NCBI RefSeq assembly: GCF_009769385.1
Contig: NZ_VKAB01000021.1
Location: 167,751-231,750, forward strand
DNA length: 64,000 bases
Source: Saccharothrix deserti
GTDB lineage: Bacteria; Actinomycetota; Actinomycetes; Mycobacteriales; Pseudonocardiaceae
Reading direction: 5' to 3'
Shown here: one piece after another, positions 59,472 through 64,000 of the stretch
How positions within the stretch are numbered: the stretch's first letter is position 1
Layout of the letters: each line of letters starts with the position of its first letter
Notes under the pieces: generated by a model
Database searches by the model: none
Seen by the model: the letters and a program-made list of their open reading frames with translations, nothing else
Told to the model about the DNA's origin: nothing
Translations under genes and position numbers: made by a program

Positions 59472-62400
59472 GTGCGGGTGGTCCACACCGGGCACTCGGA
59501 GAAGCTAGGTTTGCAGACCGTGACCGAGGTGCCCGCACGTTCGGAATCCCGTCCCACGTTCATCGCGTGCACGGTGGCCACCGCCGCCGAACTGCCCGCC
59601 GTGAAGGTGCTGTCCAGTTCCTTCCTGGCCAACCACCCCCAGGCGAGGTTCATGGCGCTGGTGGTCGACGCCCTGCCGGAGAACTCCGGTCCGGGCCTCG
59701 TCACGCCCGCCGACCTGGGCGTGAGCCAGGAGGAACTGGCCGAGCTGGCGACCGGCTGCACCGCCGCGCAGCTGTGCGGCGTGCTGCGGCCCAAGCTGCT
59801 CGAACAGCTGCTGGGCCAAGGCGTGCCGGTGCTGTACCTGGACCCGTGGGTGCAGATCCTGAACCCGCTCACGGACCTGGTCGAGGCCGCCGTCAAACGC
59901 GGCCCGCTGGTCCTGCTGCCCAGGTCACTGCGCCCGTTGCCGGACGACGGCCTGCGGCCCACGCCGAACGAACTGCTGGAGACCGGCGTCTTCGACCCGG
60001 GGTTCCTGCTGGTCGCGCCCGGTGCCGAGCCGTTCCTGCAGTCCCTGGGCGACCAGCTGCGCCGGAGGCCCGACGCCACGAAGGCCGTGCTCGACATGGC
60101 GCCCGCGCTGGTGAACCTGCACGTCCTGCGTGACGCGACGGTCGGCCTGTCGGTGTGGAACGCACCGCAGCGCGACCTGCACCGACGCCCGGACGGGACG
60201 TTGACGACCATCGGCGAGCCGGTGCGCAGCGTCCACTTCGCCGGCTTCGACCCCCAACGCCCCTGGCTGCTGTCCGCGGACTTCGCCGACCGGCCGCGCG
60301 TGCTCTTGTCGGAACACCCCCAGCTGGCGGAACTGTGCACCACGTACCGGGCGGAGCTGGTGCGCAAGGGCCACACGCCGCAGAAGGTGCGTTACGGCTT
60401 CGGACAGCTCGCCGACGGCACCCAGATCCCGGACGAGCTGCGCGCGGACTACCGCGAAGCCGCCAGACCCCACCCCGGCTCGGCCTTCAGCCCAGAAGGC
60501 TGGACCCCCACCACCCCGCCCACCGTCACGACTTCCGCCGACACCCCGGCCGCCACGACGCCCGCCGACCCCGCAGTCGCTGGATCTGCCGACTCGGCCA
60601 CCGCTGCATCGACCTCGGCGGACGCTGCCGAGTCGGGTGTCGAGTCCGCCGACCAGGGCGCGCCGGTCGCAGGTGCCGCGACTTCCGCAGGTAGCCCCAA
60701 CGCGGACACCTCCCCGTCGGTCGCGGCCGACTTCAACCAGCCGGACGCCGAATCCGCCGACGAGAGCGACGCGGCCGTCACCGAGCCGGCCTCCGACCTG
60801 CCCCAACCGGACCGCGTCGAGCGCACCGCACAACCCCCGGCCCCCACCCCCAACCACACGCAACCCCCGGCCTCCGGCACCACCCGCCCGACGGCCCCGG
60901 CCCCGGCTCCTGCCCGCACCACCCCACCCCCCGCCTTCGGCCCCGACGGCGGAGCGGGTTTCGTGGCCTGGGCGAGCGAGCCCGCGCCCAACCTCCCGGG
61001 CAGCACCCGCTGGGCCGCCGCCCTCTGGCGCTCCGACCCGGCCCTCCGCACCCAGTTCCCAGACCCGTTCGGCGCGGACACCACTGCCTTCCGCGACTGG
61101 TGCGCCAGCGTGGGCGTGGCAGCAGGCCGGTTGCCGGTGACCGCGATCCCGCGTTCCCGAGCCGAAGCCCCCGTCCTGCACGACCAGCTCGGCGTCTCCG
61201 TCCTCGGCACCGGCCCGATCGCGCGACTCGTCCACGCCGCCGCCCGCGCTTCCGGCCTGCCGACCTCCACCACCGCCGGCTACCCGGTCGTGGTCCGCGT
61301 CGGCACCACCGAGCAAGTCCCGGACAGCCGTTTCGTGGTCGACTACCTCCTGGACGACGAGCAGCCGACCGACGCCAACGAAGTCTGGGTCCCCTCCGAG
61401 ACGACCTGCGCCGCCTTCGAACGCCAAGGCGGCCCGATCATCCGCGTCCTCCCGCTCCCGGTCCCGGAAGCCGACGCCAAGGACCCCGAGGACCACGAAG
61501 GCGTGATCTTCGGTGCCCTCGCCGACCACGCCGTCGACCGCGCGGGCAACGTGCTGGGCGCCGTCTCGGCGTTCCTCTCCGCCTTCCCCGACCGCACCGA
61601 CGTGACGCTGCGCATCGAGGTCACCCACGCGAAGGCCCACCCCGAGGCCGCCGAACGACTGCGCCTCGCCACCGCGGGCGACCCGCGCATCCACCTGGTC
61701 GACGACCTCGGCACCGTGGACTGCCTCGTCCACCTGCACCGGGGCGGCGCCTGCGACCGGATCGCGCACACCCTCGGCCGGCACGCGGCCGAAGCCACGC
61801 CGATCCTCACCTCCGACCACGGCGCCGTCGCCGAGCTGTTCGACAAGTCCTCGGTGATCTTCGTGCCGTGCCGCCAGGGCGTCGAACCCGACGTTCCGGC
61901 CGCCGTCAAGCTCATGCGCGCCCTCGCCGACGACCTGCCCGCGGCCGTCGCTATCGGCATCAAGGGACGCGACCACGTCCGCGCCACGCGCGACGTCGCC
62001 AAGGTCGGCGAACTCCTCCGCGAACGCGTCGAGCACGCCTACCGCGGCTGGCGCGCACGCCGGGCCAAGCCCGCACCGACCGTCGATCCGATGAAGGCGC
62101 TGCACTCGGCGAAGCACGCCCTGCTGCGCCAGCCGGACGTCGGCACGGCCAGCCGCACGCCCATGGCGCCGCAGCTGCGCAAGATGGTCCTGCGCGTGCT
62201 CGACCACTACGACAACCACATGCGCGACGTGCTCGGTTCCCTGGTGGACGGGGTCGAGCGCACGGTCGCCGAGCTGGTCCGCCGCCAGGACGACATCTCC
62301 ACCGGCGTCGGTCTCGGCGAACTGGAGATACTGCGCGCCGAACTCGAACAGCACGCCGACCATCAGGGCCACCTCGCCGACCAGCTCATCGGCATCGACG

Positions 62401-63545
62401 ACGGCGTGGTCCGGGTCCGCGCGGACATGGCCGGCCAGGGACGGCGGCTGCGCGAGATCGAGGACGCCGTGGTGGGCGAGGCCGCCAAGCGGGCCAAGCA
62501 GAGCGACGCCCTGGCCCAGCGCATCGACAAGCTCGCCGTCGCGCTCGAACGCACCCTCGACCGGATCGACTCGCTGGAGTCCAGGGTCGTGGACGTGATC
62601 CGGGACCGCGACACCAAGCTCGACTCGGGTCTGCGCGCGGCCAACCAGGCCCAGCAGACCGCCGACGCCCTGCGCCGGGTCGTGGTGCGCGAGCACGAAC
62701 GGCACAGCGAGACCGTGCCGCGAAGTTCCCTCGTGCTGACCGACGTCGGCCTGCTGCGGCTGCCGTCGGACGACGCGTTCATGCTGCCGATGCTGTCCAG
62801 CAACGGGGTGTGGGAGCCGGACCTGTCGGAGCTGATCGACTCGGTGGTCGAGCCGGACGGCATCTTCCTCGACGTCGGCGCGTACGTCGGCTACCAGACC
62901 GTGCGCATGCTCAGCCGGTTCGGCTCGGGCGGCGCGGTGGTCGCGGTCGAGCCGTGCCCGTCCGCGCGGGCGCTGCTGCGGCACAACGTCGACGTCAACC
63001 TGCCCGAACGGCTCGCCCAACAGCTCGTCCTGGTCGACGCCGCCGCGTGGGAGAGCACCGGTGAACTCGCCACCCAACCGGCGTTGACCGGCGGGGTCTC
63101 GGTGGCGCCGCTGCCGGAGAACGCCGGGGACGACGTGCCGAGGGTGCGTGCGGCCAGGCTCGACAAGGAGCTGGAGGCCGTGCCGTCGTTGCAGGGCCGC
63201 AAGCTCTCCGTCGTCCGGGTGGACGCCCCCGGTCGTGGTCACCGGGCGTTGGCCGGGCTGGTGCGCCTGCTGCGCCGGGACCGCCCGCACGTGTTCCTCG
63301 AGTTCTCCGCCTCGGCGACGGAGGGCTTCGGCGACGATCCGGTCACGGTCTTGAAGGAGTTCCGGATCTGGGGCTACGACCTGGTGCCGGTGGCGACCCG
63401 CGAGGCGGCCACGCCGGAGCAGATCGTGACCGCGATGCAGGGGATGCGGACCATCTCGCTGTGGCTGCGGCCCCGTCCCGTGGCGCCCAAGGGACCCGGT
63501 CCGCAGGTCGCCACACCGGTCCGCACCGCTCCTGCAGCCCGCTGA
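59472..63545 (+). CDS. Tri-modular glycosyltransferase / glycosyltransferase / FkbM methyltransferase
   Basis: 1357 residues. Residues about 15-335 are a GT-A sugar transferase-like module (VKVLSSSFLANHPQARFMALVVDA, VLYLDPWVQILNPL, GVFDPGFLLVAPG, VHFAGFDPQ). The DxD-like motif reads DPW, so activity may be lost. After an Ala/Thr/Pro/Asp linker (about 345-490) comes a GT-B type module (about 490-870: LGTGPIARLVHAAARASGLP, DANEVWVPSETTCAAFERQG). A coiled coil (about 930-1080) leads to an FkbM-family methyltransferase (about 1090-1340: FLDVGAYVGYQTVRML, VVAVEPCPSARALL). Probably builds and methylates a surface glycan. GTG 59472 has AGGGA 7 nt upstream; GTG 59457 would overlap glnA2 by 4 bp. Confidence 0.8.
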   Translation: MRVVHTGHSEKLGLQTVTEVPARSESRPTFIACTVATAAELPAVKVLSSSFLANHPQARFMALVVDALPENSGPGLVTPADLGVSQEELAELATGCTAAQLCGVLRPKLLEQLLGQGVPVLYLDPWVQILNPLTDLVEAAVKRGPLVLLPRSLRPLPDDGLRPTPNELLETGVFDPGFLLVAPGAEPFLQSLGDQLRRRPDATKAVLDMAPALVNLHVLRDATVGLSVWNAPQRDLHRRPDGTLTTIGEPVRSVHFAGFDPQRPWLLSADFADRPRVLLSEHPQLAELCTTYRAELVRKGHTPQKVRYGFGQLADGTQIPDELRADYREAARPHPGSAFSPEGWTPTTPPTVTTSADTPAATTPADPAVAGSADSATAASTSADAAESGVESADQGAPVAGAATSAGSPNADTSPSVAADFNQPDAESADESDAAVTEPASDLPQPDRVERTAQPPAPTPNHTQPPASGTTRPTAPAPAPARTTPPPAFGPDGGAGFVAWASEPAPNLPGSTRWAAALWRSDPALRTQFPDPFGADTTAFRDWCASVGVAAGRLPVTAIPRSRAEAPVLHDQLGVSVLGTGPIARLVHAAARASGLPTSTTAGYPVVVRVGTTEQVPDSRFVVDYLLDDEQPTDANEVWVPSETTCAAFERQGGPIIRVLPLPVPEADAKDPEDHEGVIFGALADHAVDRAGNVLGAVSAFLSAFPDRTDVTLRIEVTHAKAHPEAAERLRLATAGDPRIHLVDDLGTVDCLVHLHRGGACDRIAHTLGRHAAEATPILTSDHGAVAELFDKSSVIFVPCRQGVEPDVPAAVKLMRALADDLPAAVAIGIKGRDHVRATRDVAKVGELLRERVEHAYRGWRARRAKPAPTVDPMKALHSAKHALLRQPDVGTASRTPMAPQLRKMVLRVLDHYDNHMRDVLGSLVDGVERTVAELVRRQDDISTGVGLGELEILRAELEQHADHQGHLADQLIGIDDGVVRVRADMAGQGRRLREIEDAVVGEAAKRAKQSDALAQRIDKLAVALERTLDRIDSLESRVVDVIRDRDTKLDSGLRAANQAQQTADALRRVVVREHERHSETVPRSSLVLTDVGLLRLPSDDAFMLPMLSSNGVWEPDLSELIDSVVEPDGIFLDVGAYVGYQTVRMLSRFGSGGAVVAVEPCPSARALLRHNVDVNLPERLAQQLVLVDAAAWESTGELATQPALTGGVSVAPLPENAGDDVPRVRAARLDKELEAVPSLQGRKLSVVRVDAPGRGHRALAGLVRLLRRDRPHVFLEFSASATEGFGDDPVTVLKEFRIWGYDLVPVATREAATPEQIVTAMQGMRTISLWLRPRPVAPKGPGPQVATPVRTAPAAR

Positions 63546-63554
63546 CCAGGGGAT

Positions 63555-63583
63555 TTGACACGGGCGAAGGTCATGAGTAACTT
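63555..63583 (+). promoter_or_regulatory. rRNA operon promoter, first
   Basis: TTGACA (63555-63560), 17-bp spacer, TAACTT (63578-63583). It is the first of three tandem vegetative-type promoters ahead of the rRNA operon, 10 bp after the glycosyltransferase stop. Confidence 0.6.
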
Positions 63584-63620
63584 TTACCGAGTCGCCAGCA
63601 AGAACCTCGGAACGAGCGGT

Positions 63621-63649
63621 TGACACCGCGAATCGGGCCGAGTAGACTA
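63621..63649 (+). promoter_or_regulatory. rRNA operon promoter, second
   Basis: TTGACA (63621-63626), 17-bp spacer, TAGACT (63644-63649): an almost ideal actinobacterial housekeeping sigma promoter. Confidence 0.8.
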
Positions 63650-63771
63650 CTGCGGCGTCAAGCTCCCAGAAACGAATAAGTAGCACAGCGTGCTGCCTCC
63701 GCTCCGGTGAGCAGAACAAATTGAATGCCAAGCGAGTTTGTCGCGGAGCCGAGAAGCCGAAACCGGCCGAT

Positions 63772-63801
63772 TTGACACCGTGAAAACGAACGAGCTAAGC
63801 T
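63772..63801 (+). promoter_or_regulatory. rRNA operon promoter, third
   Basis: TTGACA (63772-63777), 18-bp spacer, TAAGCT (63796-63801), nearest to the rRNA genes. Confidence 0.75.
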
Positions 63802-64000
63802 TTCAACACAAGCGAAACACAGAAACACAAAGCCCCGGATTGAACCGCGGTAAGATGCGGGACACGATGGTGAGCGCGTGTTCTTTGAGAACTCAACAGC
63901 GTGCCGAATAGCCAGTAAATTGTATGAACCTCGTCAAGAGGTTTTCCTTTGAGATTGTTACTGGACAACTGACATTATTGTCAGTGTTGTTCGGAGCGAT
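63802..64000 (+). other. rRNA operon leader (16S begins just beyond the window)
   Basis: The leader is clearly more AT-rich than the coding regions. It holds the conserved actinobacterial element TTCTTTGAGAACTCAACAG, with dyad GTTCT/AGAAC (63880-63892), likely part of antitermination. A large stem CCAGTAA/TTACTGG (63912-63918 with 63958-63964), enclosing AACCTC/GAGGTT, and a second stem ACTGACA/TGTCAGT (63968-63985) suit RNA processing. The 16S 5' end is not reached. The third promoter lies just upstream. Confidence 0.8.

Noticed and set aside
1..64000. CRISPR arrays, insertion sequences, tRNA genes and prophage genes
   Set aside because: No repeat-spacer array, transposase, integrase, tRNA cloverleaf or phage structural gene was recognised. 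The only regular repeats are the two 22-bp hairpin arrays, which have no spacers of CRISPR length.

Overview
The window is GC-rich actinobacterial chromosome. Gene content and order point to the order Pseudonocardiales (a Saccharothrix/Lentzea/Actinosynnema-like organism). That placement is inferred from family content, not from a marker gene: the window stops in the leader of an rRNA operon, just before 16S. GTG starts, 4-bp stop/start overlaps and leaderless-looking starts (a TAnnnT box 6-9 nt before the start codon) are common.

Layout. 0-3.3 kb: two neutral zinc metallopeptidase paralogues (the first cut by the window edge) and a DUF2207 membrane protein. 3.6-7.3 kb: a translationally coupled operon of a catalytic M16 peptidase, a non-catalytic M16 partner and NudC. 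7.3-8.5 kb: a head-to-head NmrA/MarR pair that appears to be fused by a deletion which removed the 5' ends of both genes. 8.5-9.7 kb: a ROK regulator. 9.8-16.4 kb: three coupled genes of a Wadjet-like SMC system (DUF2397, DUF2398, TIGR02680) with no JetD (DUF2399) nuclease gene beside them. 16.5-26.1 kb: a block whose order resembles M. tuberculosis Rv2236c-Rv2228c: cobD, SURF1, (DUF1349, fructosamine kinase), LMW tyrosine phosphatase, (polyprenyl synthase), cobC, NIF3, zinc ribbon, RNase H/phosphatase. 26.1-27.5 kb: an FMN reductase behind a cysteine-type leader peptide, then rnpB.

27.7-29.4 kb: a secreted DUF6345 protein with a gingipain-like His/Cys arrangement. 29.5-37.9 kb: a ribbon-helix-helix protein and a compact type IV secretion-like operon (pilin-like, VirB3/PrgI-like, VirB4 ATPase, VirB6-like, VirB8-like, SLT+NlpC/P60 hydrolase, proline-tailed protein) without relaxase, coupling protein or integrase. 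38-42 kb: an RNB nuclease, an F420:NADP reductase, a cytoplasmic BtuF-like protein and prolyl aminopeptidase. 42-45 kb: an unrecognised membrane-protein module with a dyad in its divergent promoter. 45.3-59.5 kb: panB, a hydrolase, lysX, an SDR/XRE pair, a CaeA-like lipoprotein hydrolase, nadE, the P55-lprG pair and glnA2; panB, the CaeA-like gene and glnA2 continue the mycobacterial Rv222x order. 59.5-63.5 kb: a single large glycosyltransferase-glycosyltransferase-FkbM methyltransferase protein. 63.5-64 kb: three tandem promoters and the processed leader of an rRNA operon.

Two copies of a 22-bp-period hairpin repeat sit in two separate intergenic gaps where genes converge (29.46 and 52.16 kb).
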